From: CAYRFQ01 sp964423615
GTDB taxonomy: Bacteria; Planctomycetota; Planctomycetia; Gemmatales; Gemmataceae
Reading direction: 5' to 3'
Length of the DNA: 64,000 nucleotides
Assembly: GCA_964423615.1 (NCBI GenBank)
Contig: CAYRFQ010000024.1
Coordinates: 1-64,000 of the forward strand
The notes below the pieces were generated by a model, which saw nothing but the letters and a program-made list of their open reading frames with translations, had not been told where the DNA came from and searched no databases. The first letter of the stretch is position 1; each line of letters begins with the position of its first letter. Shown one piece after another: positions 26,192 through 35,262 of the stretch. Position numbers and translations under genes: made by a program.

Positions 26192-28381
26192 TTAGAGCCA
26201 ATCTTCCAAAACCGGGAATTCAGCGAAGACCGTGTCGAGTGCAGTCTGTTCCTGGTCGGTCGCCACAGTGGCTTCATCGACGAACGATCCGTCTATCGTG
26301 GTGTTGGTAAATCTGGCCGACGAGTGGGCTAAAGCGGCGGCATCGAAGGCAAGCAAACCCGTGTTGCCGTCGTCGGCATCTCCAGTGTAAGCGACGTGAT
26401 TGGCCGTGTTCCCCTCGAACAAGGAATCGATGAAGTCGACATCACTCGAACGAATGAACACGGCCCCAGCCGTATCGGAAGCCGTGTTGTTGAGGAACAG
26501 AGTCATCGTCACGGTCGCGGTGACCAACGGCTTCAAGTAGAGCGCGCCGCCGTCATCTTCGGCGACGTTGTCTTGGAAAATGCTGTCGATGATGTCAACC
26601 GTGTTCGTTGCGGAGTACAAACCGCCGCCGTCATCGCCTGCGAGATTGCTGTCGAACAACGTGTTTTGGATCGTAAGGTTGCTCTGATCTGCATAGAAGG
26701 CACCTCCGTCTTGTCCCGCTTCGTTGCTCTCGAAGATGATGCCGTCGATCGTTGTCGTTCCCTGGAACGCGAATAACGCTCCGGCTCGATGAGTCGCTTC
26801 ATTGTTCTTGAAGTTGTTGTTTGTCAGGGCAAGTCGATTCGATCTTGATGCGACCGCGCCGCCATCGTCTTCGCTCGTATTGTCCTGGAAGACGGTGGTG
26901 CGGATGGTCACTCCGTACTGAGTCGAATGGACCATGATGGCACCACCATCATCCTTGGCGGTGTTGCTCTGAAACACCGAGCCGTCGACCGTCAGTCCAC
27001 CCTTGTAAGCAAAGATGGCACCTCCTCGACCACGACTTCCGTCGGACAGAGTGTCCACGCTGTTGCCAAACAGTTGTGTGTTCGTCACCGTCAGTGTCGT
27101 GCTTGATGCGCGAACAGCTCCGCCGTCTCCCCAGGTCAAGTTGTCTTGCAACACCGTTCCGCTGATCCAGACCGTCGCGCCACTCGCGGCCACAGCTCCA
27201 CCACCTAACTCGGCGGAGTTCGCATAAAAGACCGAGTTTACAACTGTGCCATGACTACCACTGGAAAAGAAGATCGCACCGCCCTGGTTTTCCGCCGTGT
27301 TGAGTGTGAAAGTGGAGTCGGTGATGGTTCCCGACCCCGAGTACACATACACCGCGCCCCCTCGACCGCTTGATCCATTGGAACTCATTCTGGCAGTGTT
27401 GCGTTCGAACCCACTGTTGGAAATGACAAGATTGGTCGAGGAACTGCGGATCGCTCCACCGTCCCCCGTATTGGCTGAGTTGGAACGGAACTCCGACCGG
27501 TCGATCGAGACCGTCGTACTGGTGGCCAGGATAGCTCCTCCCCCAGACTGGGCAAAATTGCCTTCGAAGACAGTGTCTGAGGTAGTCAACCCCCCTCCCG
27601 AAACATAGACTCCTCCGCCGTCGTCTCCGGAGTAGTTGGTCAGGAGTCCACTGTCGACGAGGCTCGTTTGCGAACCCCAACGACCGTAAATGGCTCCACC
27701 GTCATCACCGGCTTGATTGGTCTCAAGGTCAGTGTTGGTGATGGTCGCTACACCCCGGAGGTAAATCGCTCCACCGTCACTTCCGGCTGCATTGTTGAGG
27801 AAATCCGAGTCGGTGATGATCAGATTCGTCGATCGATCAGCGTACAATGCACCACCGTTTTGACTGGCGGTGTTGTTCTGAAAACCACTTTGGATGAGCG
27901 AGACTTGCGCTCCCTCGTGAGCATAAAGGGCCGCCCCCTCGTCAGCAAAACCATTCTGTAAGGTCACGCCTTCGAGTGAAAACCGGACGTCCTCTTCGAC
28001 CTCGAAGATGCGAGAACTGTTTCCGGCATCCAGCGTGGTCCTTCGTGATCCAGAAGTTTGAATCGTGAGGTCTTTGGTGACCGTGAGTTCGCCGTTGGTG
28101 AGGTCGAGTTGACTCCCAGCAACGTCCGTCGAAAACTCAATTGTGTTGGCCGGGTCGACATTCGTGTTGGCCAACTCCACGGCTTCCCGAAGACTCAATA
28201 CGCCGTCACTCGGGTCCGTCACGTCCGCAAGTGTCGTGACCGTCAAGACCGCAGGGGCGTTTCGATCTTCGAGTCGTTCCAATCCTACCGCCCGCCTCCG
28301 GGAAGAAAGTTGGCGATCGGATCGGCTGCTCGCCAAAAGCCGAAGGAGTCGAGTTCGAAAGGTATCGATCAAAGCGAGCAT
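26192..28381 (-). CDS. Secreted right-handed beta-helix protein with polymorphic-membrane-protein-type repeats
   Basis: About 729 residues from the ATG at 28381, chosen because GGAG lies 7-8 nt upstream; the frame is open to 28447. The N-terminus has an RxxRRRAVGLERLEDRNAPAV element, a motif recurrent at the start of large extracellular planctomycete proteins. Then come TVTTLADVTDPSDG and LSLREAVELANTN, the entry motif of beta-helix adhesins. The body holds about 20 units of the form [FL]xxNxAxxxGGA[IL/V] (for example FEGNFAQSGGGAI, FLNNAAGSDGGAI), which stack as a parallel beta-helix. The protein is Asp-rich and low in Lys, with no C-terminal anchor seen. Sitting inside the polysaccharide locus, it may be a surface or matrix partner. 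Confidence 0.8.
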   Translation of the reverse strand: MLALIDTFRTRLLRLLASSRSDRQLSSRRRAVGLERLEDRNAPAVLTVTTLADVTDPSDGVLSLREAVELANTNVDPANTIEFSTDVAGSQLDLTNGELTVTKDLTIQTSGSRRTTLDAGNSSRIFEVEEDVRFSLEGVTLQNGFADEGAALYAHEGAQVSLIQSGFQNNTASQNGGALYADRSTNLIITDSDFLNNAAGSDGGAIYLRGVATITNTDLETNQAGDDGGAIYGRWGSQTSLVDSGLLTNYSGDDGGGVYVSGGGLTTSDTVFEGNFAQSGGGAILATSTTVSIDRSEFRSNSANTGDGGAIRSSSTNLVISNSGFERNTARMSSNGSSGRGGAVYVYSGSGTITDSTFTLNTAENQGGAIFFSSGSHGTVVNSVFYANSAELGGGAVAASGATVWISGTVLQDNLTWGDGGAVRASSTTLTVTNTQLFGNSVDTLSDGSRGRGGAIFAYKGGLTVDGSVFQSNTAKDDGGAIMVHSTQYGVTIRTTVFQDNTSEDDGGAVASRSNRLALTNNNFKNNEATHRAGALFAFQGTTTIDGIIFESNEAGQDGGAFYADQSNLTIQNTLFDSNLAGDDGGGLYSATNTVDIIDSIFQDNVAEDDGGALYLKPLVTATVTMTLFLNNTASDTAGAVFIRSSDVDFIDSLFEGNTANHVAYTGDADDGNTGLLAFDAAALAHSSARFTNTTIDGSFVDEATVATDQEQTALDTVFAEFPVLEDWL

Positions 28382-28563
28382 GGTGTTTCTCCGGTTCGCC
28401 ACATGAGTTTGGAAGCAGATGTTATTCCCATGAGCATGTTCGACCAACTTCCCTAAAACCTATTCGGGTTCGTGTGGGATGATACGATCCCCGTTGTTTG
28501 TTGGACTTCGTTAGTTCCCAGTCGAGGAGATTCTCTCGAACAATTCGCCCACCTCCCATCTCC

Positions 28564-29646
28564 TCAAGTTGGTCCCAATCCATTCACGTGCCCTGAGGAG
28601 ACCAAGGGCTTGGCGAACGACTTCGGCAGACGTTGATTCAACAACCGAGAGACCGCCGTGAGTTGAAACTTCACGAGTGCATCGGGAGTCTGACGGCCGA
28701 CGTTGGCCCTTCGCAGTTTGACCGGGTCCTCGGCTCCCAGATCGTTGATCCCACGCACCGTCGTAAAGGCAATTCCAAAGCTTTCCGTACGGACCAACTC
28801 CGCGACGTCTCCGTCGAAGTGACCGGAAGGATAAGCGAACGCCGGCCGCACAGAACCAATCTTTTCTTCCAACAAGTCACGGGACCGGAGGATTTCGTCA
28901 CGAGCCTCGTTGAGGGAAATTCTGTCGAGCAACGGATGGGTGTGGGTATGTGGCACCAGCGACACACCCGCTCGAGCGAGCCTCTGAAGTTCATCCCACC
29001 CCATTACCGCCGGTTGGGGATGAGGTGCTTGCCGTTGCAAACAAATGGCATCCACAGTTTGGTCAAGGGTTGCTTGCGGGAGAGTTTTGAGCTTTTGTTT
29101 GAGGGAACGAAAGCACTTCACTTTTGCCGCTTCCTCTTCCAGGGGATACGTGCCAAAGCGTGTTTCGATCCTCCCGCCGACTTTCGAACCGACCACAGCA
29201 CAGTAAAGTCGGTCCCACCAAAAAGCCCGTTTTGGCTCATCCGGAAAACCAGTGGGAACGAACACCGTAGCCGGGACGCCACGTTCCCGGAGGATTGGCC
29301 ACGCATGCTGACCAAAGTCTTGATAGGCATCGTCGAACGTCAGCAACACGGCTCGCTTGGGGAGCGATTTTCGTTGGTCGACTGCAGCAAGAACGTCGTC
29401 GAGCGAGACCAGGTCCCAGTCTCGCGAGAGCCATCGGACCTGAGTCGCGAACTGTTCGGGAGTGGAGCTGATCAGACTCGGATCGAGGTCCCCTCGAGAC
29501 GTGACGTCGTCAATCCGATGATAGGTCAAAACCCGCAACAGATTTGTGAGCCGGTTGGGTACGGCGTCCGCAAGCCGAACTCCCCATTCGAACAGAGGGG
29601 AACGACCGATCCACTGAATCAAACGTTTTCGCACTCGCGCGAACAC
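28564..29646 (-). CDS. Polysaccharide deacetylase (NodB-type, CE4)
   Basis: This removes acetyl groups from N-acetyl sugars. It has 360 residues from a GTG at 29646, chosen because the site TAGGAGG lies about 11 nt upstream, immediately after the stop of the GGDEF gene; the open frame extends to 30195 but that part overlaps the GGDEF gene. The NodB region shows VLLTFDDAYQDFGQHAWPIL (motif 1, metal-binding Asp pair), VPATVFVPTGF, and LVPHTHTHPLLD (motif 2, metal His). The C-terminal RPAFAYPSGHFDGDV matches motif 3. No signal peptide is evident. It fits modification of the exported glycan. Confidence 0.87.
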   Translation of the reverse strand: MFARVRKRLIQWIGRSPLFEWGVRLADAVPNRLTNLLRVLTYHRIDDVTSRGDLDPSLISSTPEQFATQVRWLSRDWDLVSLDDVLAAVDQRKSLPKRAVLLTFDDAYQDFGQHAWPILRERGVPATVFVPTGFPDEPKRAFWWDRLYCAVVGSKVGGRIETRFGTYPLEEEAAKVKCFRSLKQKLKTLPQATLDQTVDAICLQRQAPHPQPAVMGWDELQRLARAGVSLVPHTHTHPLLDRISLNEARDEILRSRDLLEEKIGSVRPAFAYPSGHFDGDVAELVRTESFGIAFTTVRGINDLGAEDPVKLRRANVGRQTPDALVKFQLTAVSRLLNQRLPKSFAKPLVSSGHVNGLGPT

Positions 29647-29660
29647 AGGCTCGGTACCTC

Positions 29661-30572
29661 CTACGAAATCGGTTGGCCATTTCGGACGAGTTGCTGGTCT
29701 GCGGATGCGGAGATCTCTTCGTGCGAACTGTTCGTGGTCTTTGCAGAGAGGTCGTTCCACTCCATCGCCTGGGTGTCGGCTTCTGCGCGTTCGATGAGTC
29801 CCGTCAGCGTACATTCCTGCTCGGGGAACTGGGCTAAACCGATTTGCACTTGCAGTCCGAGTTCTTCCCGCAGTTCTTTGGCGACTTCTCGTAACGCCGC
29901 TCGTACATTCTCCTCGGTCGCTTCGGGAAACATCACAACGAATTCGCCTCGGCGGTTCACGACCAGGTCCCCTGGTGCGGTCGATTGTAAGAGTCGCTTG
30001 GCCACGCGGGTTTCGAGATACCTTCGAGAAAGTTCCATTCGAACTTGTTTCGTCAGTCGCTCGAGTTCCTGGCTCGTGAACTCTCCGTCGAACGCCACAG
30101 TCGCCAAGGTGAGGTTTCGTTGAAACCGGCGAGCTCGCTGGACTTCGGCGTACATTTTCGCGTCGCCTTCTTTGAGTCCGAGGACTTCTTCGCACGCTTG
30201 CATGGCTGAGATGTCGGCAGCGCTACGCATGAATTCGTCGATCTGGCTAGCCACACACCACGAGAGGAGAATTGTGACACACAACACCACACATTCCGTA
30301 ATCGTGATCGGGAGCATCGAGCCGAGAAACTCGTATCCAAGCCACCACTTTAGGACCACATATAACGCCAGGCTGATGATCGAAACTTCGATCAACGTTG
30401 CCTTGCGTATCGACGGGATGAGAACGATTCCCGCAGCCAACAAGCCAGCCAGCGGATAGACGAACGAAGCCAGATTGATTGGCTTGTGCAATCGTTCGAC
30501 GTTGAAGACTATAGCGAGCCACAGAAGTAAAAGAACAATCGTTGCCCGGAACTTCAGTATCCAATTGGTCAT
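29661..30572 (-). CDS. Membrane protein with degenerate GGDEF domain
   Basis: The protein has 303 residues from the ATG at 30572, with AGAGGA 7 nt upstream. Four to five helices (IVLLLLWLAIVFNV, FVYPLAGLLAAGIVLI, VSIISLALYVVLKWW, ITECVVLCVTILLSW) precede a short coiled region and a GGDEF-like domain (about 165-285). The signature reads VNRRGEFVVMFPEAT in place of R-x-GGDEF; two key residues are missing. It therefore probably cannot make cyclic-di-GMP but may bind a nucleotide or partner. It is followed by the deacetylase with 14 nt between stop and start. Confidence 0.72.
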   Translation of the reverse strand: MTNWILKFRATIVLLLLWLAIVFNVERLHKPINLASFVYPLAGLLAAGIVLIPSIRKATLIEVSIISLALYVVLKWWLGYEFLGSMLPITITECVVLCVTILLSWCVASQIDEFMRSAADISAMQACEEVLGLKEGDAKMYAEVQRARRFQRNLTLATVAFDGEFTSQELERLTKQVRMELSRRYLETRVAKRLLQSTAPGDLVVNRRGEFVVMFPEATEENVRAALREVAKELREELGLQVQIGLAQFPEQECTLTGLIERAEADTQAMEWNDLSAKTTNSSHEEISASADQQLVRNGQPIS

Positions 30573-30755
30573 CGACGGGTCCTCTTCGCTTCCTTCTGGT
30601 AAAGCGTGTGCTACCTGGGGGGGCAGGTCAGTCGTGTTGGAATCATCGTTTATCCCACCGTCGTAACACGTGTTGTGGGGACGAACCGAGGCCACGTGTC
30701 GGTGTTACAAACGTTGGGAGGTGAACAAAGGGGGCTAGAGAAAAAACAAGTTGCT

Positions 30756-31415
30756 TTAGTAAGCACCACGACGTGTGAACACGGTGGCCAACGTCCGGAA
30801 GATGATCTGCAGATCAAACAAGAAACTCTGCCGGCGAATGTATTCGCTGTCGAGTTTGACGCGATCGTTGAATTCGACGTCGCTGCGACCGCTCACCTGC
30901 CACAACCCGGTGATGCCCGGTGTGACTTCCAAACGTTCTGTGTGCCAAAGGTCATAGGTCGTCACATCGAAGGAGGTCGGCCGCGGTCCAACGATGCTCA
31001 TGTCGCCCTTGAGGACGTTGAGTAGTTGGGGCAGTTCGTCGAGGCTCGTCTTGCGCAGGAATCCACCGACGCGGGTGATGCGTGGGTCATCGGCGATCTT
31101 GAAGTCGGGCCATTGCAACTGATTGAGGTGAGCCAGTTTCTTCTTCAATTCCTCGGCATTTTCGACCATCGTGCGGAACTTGAGCATCCGGAATCGACGA
31201 CCACCTCGACCAGTACGCGACTGGAAGTAGAAAATGGCACCTCGGCTTTCGAGCTTGATCGCCAATGCACAAAGCAACATCAGGGGGAGGGCAAAAGGGA
31301 GTAGGAGTGCACAGAAGACGAGATCGAACCAACGTTTCAGGAGGAAGAAACGCGTCCTGCTCAAGATCTTCGTTTCTCGCTTGGGGTCCGCGATTCGGGA
31401 AATCAAGGACTTCAT
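30756..31415 (-). CDS. Undecaprenyl-phosphate sugar-1-phosphate transferase
   Basis: This priming enzyme loads the first sugar-phosphate onto undecaprenyl phosphate. It has 219 residues, one membrane segment (LVFCALLLPFALPLMLLCALAI), then IFYFQSRTGRGGRRFRMLKFRTM, SLDELPQLLNVLKGDMSIVGPRP, and VTPGITGLWQVSGRSDVEFNDR, the conserved PglC/WcaJ C-terminal core with the Asp-Glu catalytic pair in LDELPQ. It is the short form without the extra N-terminal helices of WbaP. It begins the leftward part of the polysaccharide locus after the long intergenic region. Confidence 0.93.
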   Translation of the reverse strand: MKSLISRIADPKRETKILSRTRFFLLKRWFDLVFCALLLPFALPLMLLCALAIKLESRGAIFYFQSRTGRGGRRFRMLKFRTMVENAEELKKKLAHLNQLQWPDFKIADDPRITRVGGFLRKTSLDELPQLLNVLKGDMSIVGPRPTSFDVTTYDLWHTERLEVTPGITGLWQVSGRSDVEFNDRVKLDSEYIRRQSFLFDLQIIFRTLATVFTRRGAY

Positions 31416-32525
31416 GGGTGGGAAACTTTCGTAGGGGGGGTCAATACAAACTTATGTTAGCGGGAGATCCCAACATCTTGGCCGTTGGTTCTTGGAGAGA
31501 GGAAGAGTCACAAGTCGGTGGAAGTTCACTCTCCGATGGTCTCACGAACCCTGGTAGCGTGATCCAGTTCTGCTGCCCTGCGTTAAAAAACCGAAAACCC
31601 CGTTCAAGGCAATCAACCTCGGACGTTGAGTCTCACTTTGAACAAACTCACTCAGAATGAGACCAGAAATCGAGGCGAGTGCTTGAAAGATTCAGTTGCA
31701 CAACCTTTGCGTGACGCTGTCCTAGACTGGGTTAGCCCACGGTCGAGTTCGCTTGCGTGCGCGAACCAAATCATCTTGAAGCAGTTCGTGTGCCAATAGT
31801 TTCGCTTGAGGATAAATTGAGGGTCTATGGAAACCATCCGCTCTTCGTTCGAGTGGAAGTCGCTGGACGATAGGGGTGCAAGACACGAGGGCGACCTCGG
31901 CATGTCAATTCCCCTTTCGGGGTTTACACCCTTTGTTAACGGGAAGCGACATCGAACGTTCACAACCCAGAATAGAAGTCTGAACTCGCGACGGTTTGCA
32001 TTCTCAAGCACAAAACGGAGTTTATACTATTCCGGGGCACCTCTCTATGGGCGTCTAAATTGTGATTGGTCCGACTGACCATAACTCATGGGAGGGAGGG
32101 ATAAGTTCAGGTCGAGTCGTCCCGACCGGAATACAGGTAGGGCAACTTCGTCAGGGATTCGTTGGAACAGAAAGTGATGGCAGAGAGTCAAGTCGAAATG
32201 AAACAAGTGAGGCGATCTTTCCCTTAATCGTTGCTCAGCCCACTTACTGTGGAATTTAGACTTGGTTGAATACAACTACTGCGAAACTTTCAATGTCAAC
32301 ATTTATCCAAAAGAGCAATGAAAATCGAGGCACATACTTGAATACTGTTTTCATAATTGTGCACCGTTGATCATTATAATTTTCTTAGAAGGGTTGGAAA
32401 GCAGGAAATACAGGTAAGTTTGAATTTTTCTGGTAATTCTGAACAGAGTGAGCTAGATTATAATGCTCTATAGTGGGCTTTCTTTCCTCTTGTGACTATA
32501 TAGTTTTGTTATTCCAAACCTCGGG
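31416..32525. other. Long divergent regulatory region of the polysaccharide locus
   Basis: About 1.1 kb lies between the divergent sugar transferase and Wzz genes. The 3' third (about 32270-32520) is clearly AT-richer than the flanks. It holds a TATAAT at 32459-32464 with TAGAT before it, a plausible -10 for the wzz gene, though no good -35 was found at 17 bp. No convincing gene was seen; a 119-codon minus frame at 31652-32011 lacks family features. Confidence 0.45.
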
Positions 32526-34100
32526 ATGGCTTATAATTCATACAACTACTTTCGAACCGAGAACATGACGTCCGCAAAGCAACGTAGGGATGTCCTCATT
32601 ACACATCGTGACTTACTTCTCAGGCCACCATCTCAACAAGGTCAACACTTCCTGATGCAGCTAAATCTATCTATCTTGTGGCGATTCAAGATCATTTTGA
32701 TGTTGTTTACTCTTGTTGGCGTCGTGGGTGGATGGGTGTACTTGAAAGTTGTGCCGCCAACCTACCAGGCCCAGGCTCGTGTGCTCATCGAACCGCAAGA
32801 GGTTGGCCCCGAATCCATGCCACTTCCCAGGATTGATCCAGAATTTCTTCCTACACAAGCCGAAACGATTCGTAGTCCGGTGACGATACGAAGAGCACTT
32901 CAATCGTTAACCGTGACTCCTCCTCCCTGGACACCCAAGGAAGAATTCGATCCGGTCGCATCGATCCTGAAGTCACTTCGAGTGACTCCGATCCTCAAGG
33001 CGAACGTAGTCACTATTGGATATCGTAGCACCAATAGTGAAGAATCGTTGAAGGTAATTTCAAAAATCATAGAAGCCTACCAACAGCACGTGGTTGAAAA
33101 AGACGTCAACAAGTCCAGGGCCACTATCCATGTAGTCGCAAGTCGCGAGAAGAATCTCCGTGAGGACGTCTTGAAGGCCCAAAAAGACTACATCGAATTG
33201 CGACGGACAAGTCCGCTCCTGGGCCAAGGCCGCGATGCCGTCAATCAAGCCGTAGCCGAATTAAATCGGTTACGGGACCAGCTCGTTGAGGTGCGTCGGA
33301 AGCGTGTCGAAATGGAAGCCCGGTTCGCCTCGCTTTTGACCGAAACATCACACACCTCGGCTCCGCCGAAAAAAGGCTCTCTCTCAACTTTGGAACGATC
33401 CGGACATGCCGAAACAACAGTCGAAGACCTTCTTCGGTTTGCCGACCCGGAGGACACAAAGAAGCTCCAAGACTTGAAGGAACAGTTGCAGTTTGCTCGA
33501 TCTCGATTCACTCAATTGACAGCCACCTACAAGTCGGGTCATCCGGAAATCATCTCGGCTCAGGCGGAAGTCGATGGATACGAGACGCTTCTAAGGCAAC
33601 GGACACAGGATTTGTTCAAGGTTTGGCGAGGGCGGTTAGAGATCACTCGGGCGACCGAAAAGGCTTTGGACAAAGCCCTCAAGAAGGAGCGAAAAGAAGT
33701 TCAGGAAGCCGAAATATACCTGGTTCGTGAAGAGTTCCTCAAGGAGAACTTGACCAAAGTCGAAAAATTGCATTCGGCCACCCTGGCCCAACTCGCAAAG
33801 ATCCAATCCGTCGAGCAGGCCATTGCCGAGGGGCGAAACTCGATCGAAGTTCGTGTCCTCGATGAACCCAAGGTATTGGAGGACATGACCTGGCCGAAGC
33901 CAAAACTGTTACTCCCGGCTTCGGCGGGTCTGGGCTTTCTTGCGGGATTCATTCTCGTGCTCCTGCTAGGAGGCGCCTCGGTCACAACGCAGGTAAACGG
34001 CACCACGCGTAGTGGCCCAGTTTCTGCCGCTTCGACACAAACGGCCGAAGTAGCCAGCATACCAAACGAATCTGGGAACAAGGAGGCGTCGGGTGATTGA
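32526..34100 (+). CDS. Polysaccharide chain-length determinant (Wzz/GumC-like)
   Basis: A protein of 524 residues anchored by two helices (about 54-76, FKIILMLFTLVGVVGGWVYL, and about 462-485, LLLPASAGLGFLAGFILVLL) around a long periplasmic coiled-coil domain. The start of the family (YQAQARVLIEPQE...IRSPVTIRRALQSL) is present, with the later TATYKSGHPEIISAQAEVD. These proteins set polymer length with Wzy. No tyrosine-kinase domain is fused; Wza-type export and a Wzy partner lie nearby. The start may be the ATG at 32526 or at 32565; neither has a strong ribosome site. Confidence 0.83.
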   Translation: MAYNSYNYFRTENMTSAKQRRDVLITHRDLLLRPPSQQGQHFLMQLNLSILWRFKIILMLFTLVGVVGGWVYLKVVPPTYQAQARVLIEPQEVGPESMPLPRIDPEFLPTQAETIRSPVTIRRALQSLTVTPPPWTPKEEFDPVASILKSLRVTPILKANVVTIGYRSTNSEESLKVISKIIEAYQQHVVEKDVNKSRATIHVVASREKNLREDVLKAQKDYIELRRTSPLLGQGRDAVNQAVAELNRLRDQLVEVRRKRVEMEARFASLLTETSHTSAPPKKGSLSTLERSGHAETTVEDLLRFADPEDTKKLQDLKEQLQFARSRFTQLTATYKSGHPEIISAQAEVDGYETLLRQRTQDLFKVWRGRLEITRATEKALDKALKKERKEVQEAEIYLVREEFLKENLTKVEKLHSATLAQLAKIQSVEQAIAEGRNSIEVRVLDEPKVLEDMTWPKPKLLLPASAGLGFLAGFILVLLLGGASVTTQVNGTTRSGPVSAASTQTAEVASIPNESGNKEASGD

Positions 34101-35262
34101 GGGGGTTGTGATTGGGGCGTTAGCGTTTGTGGCGTACGCCTACATTTTCTTTCCACTGCTGATCTTCATTCGCGGGTGGTTGTTTCCTCGCAAGTGGAAA
34201 CAAGAAGACATCACCCCAATGGTGAATATCGTCATCATCTGCCATAACGAAGTAGCCGACATCGAACGCAAATTGCAGAACGTTCTCGGCTTGGATTATC
34301 CGAAAGAGTCGCTGCGGATCGTTGTCGGTTCGGATGGTTCCGACGACGGGACCGACGAGATCGTTGGTCGTTACGTAGACCAGGGTGTGACGTTATATTC
34401 GTTTCCTCGACGTGGAAAAATCCCGGCTCTGAACGACACCGTGGCGACGACCGACGGAGACATTCTGGTCTTCTCGGACGCCAACAGCGAGTTCGCCCCA
34501 GACGCACTCAGGAAGTTGGTTCGACACTTCGCGGATCCGAAGATAGGTTGTGTGGCAGGAAACCAGGTCTACACGAGCAATCCGCAATCGGGATCGGCTG
34601 CCGCTGGAGAGCGTTCGTACTGGCGTTACGATCGTGGGCTCAAGTTGGCAGAAAGTCGAGCAGGCAATACCATCTCGGCCACCGGTGCGATTTACGCAAT
34701 CCGCCGTGAGTTGTTCCAGGAAGTTCCCTCAGGGGTCACCGACGATTTCACAATCTCCACACGAACCATCTTGCAGGGGGCCAGGATTGTATTCGATCCC
34801 GAGGCGATCGCCCGCGAGCCTGTGGCCGGAAAACCTCGCGCCGAGTTCAAGCGGAAGACCCGCGTGATGACTCGCGGTTTGCGGGCCGTTTGGATCGTTC
34901 GCGGTCTCCTCAATCCATTTCGTCACGGATTTTATTCCTTGCAGTTGTTTTCCCACAAAGTCTTACGCAGACTCGTGGCCTTCCCGTTGTTACTCCTGTT
35001 GTTGATGACACCTTGGCTTTGGATGGCGGGGGGATGGCTCCAATGGTTGGCCGTAGCACAAGTCGGGTTTTACGCCCTCGCGTTGATCGGGTTTCTGTTG
35101 AGTTCGACGCGTTTGGGACGACTGCGTCCGTTTGCCATTCCGTATTTCTTTTGTCTAGTCAACACCGCGGCGATCGTCGCCGCGATCAACTGTTGTCTGG
35201 GCCGCAAGATCGAGCGGTGGGAGTCTCACCGAGCTGAACCGACTGCGGTAAGTTCCTCATGA
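34093..35262 (+). CDS. Membrane-bound family 2 glycosyltransferase
   Basis: A protein of 389 residues with one N-terminal helix (VIGALAFVAYAYIFFPLLIFI) and two or three C-terminal helices. The GT-A core shows MVNIVIICHNEVADIERKLQNV, VVGSDGSDDGTDEIV, the acidic FSDANSEFAPDAL (metal/nucleotide-sugar Asp) and TDDFTISTRTI. A processive-synthase-like QxxRW is not seen; instead RTRVMTRGLRAVW follows. Such proteins often add sugars to lipid-linked repeats. The GTG start overlaps wzz by 8 nt and the stop overlaps the next gene by 4 nt (ATGA), which suggests translational coupling. Confidence 0.88.
   Translation: MIEGVVIGALAFVAYAYIFFPLLIFIRGWLFPRKWKQEDITPMVNIVIICHNEVADIERKLQNVLGLDYPKESLRIVVGSDGSDDGTDEIVGRYVDQGVTLYSFPRRGKIPALNDTVATTDGDILVFSDANSEFAPDALRKLVRHFADPKIGCVAGNQVYTSNPQSGSAAAGERSYWRYDRGLKLAESRAGNTISATGAIYAIRRELFQEVPSGVTDDFTISTRTILQGARIVFDPEAIAREPVAGKPRAEFKRKTRVMTRGLRAVWIVRGLLNPFRHGFYSLQLFSHKVLRRLVAFPLLLLLLMTPWLWMAGGWLQWLAVAQVGFYALALIGFLLSSTRLGRLRPFAIPYFFCLVNTAAIVAAINCCLGRKIERWESHRAEPTAVSSS

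Noticed and set aside
28633..30123. Plus-strand open frame of 496 codons
   Set aside because: It is antisense to the deacetylase and GGDEF genes; no recognisable domain.
29647..30195. N-terminal extension of the deacetylase frame
   Set aside because: It overlaps the GGDEF gene completely, is Arg/Ser-rich and has no homology; a GTG with a good ribosome site lies at 29646.
31652..32011. Minus-strand 119-codon frame in the divergent region
   Set aside because: No ribosome site, no family match and mixed composition; judged non-coding.
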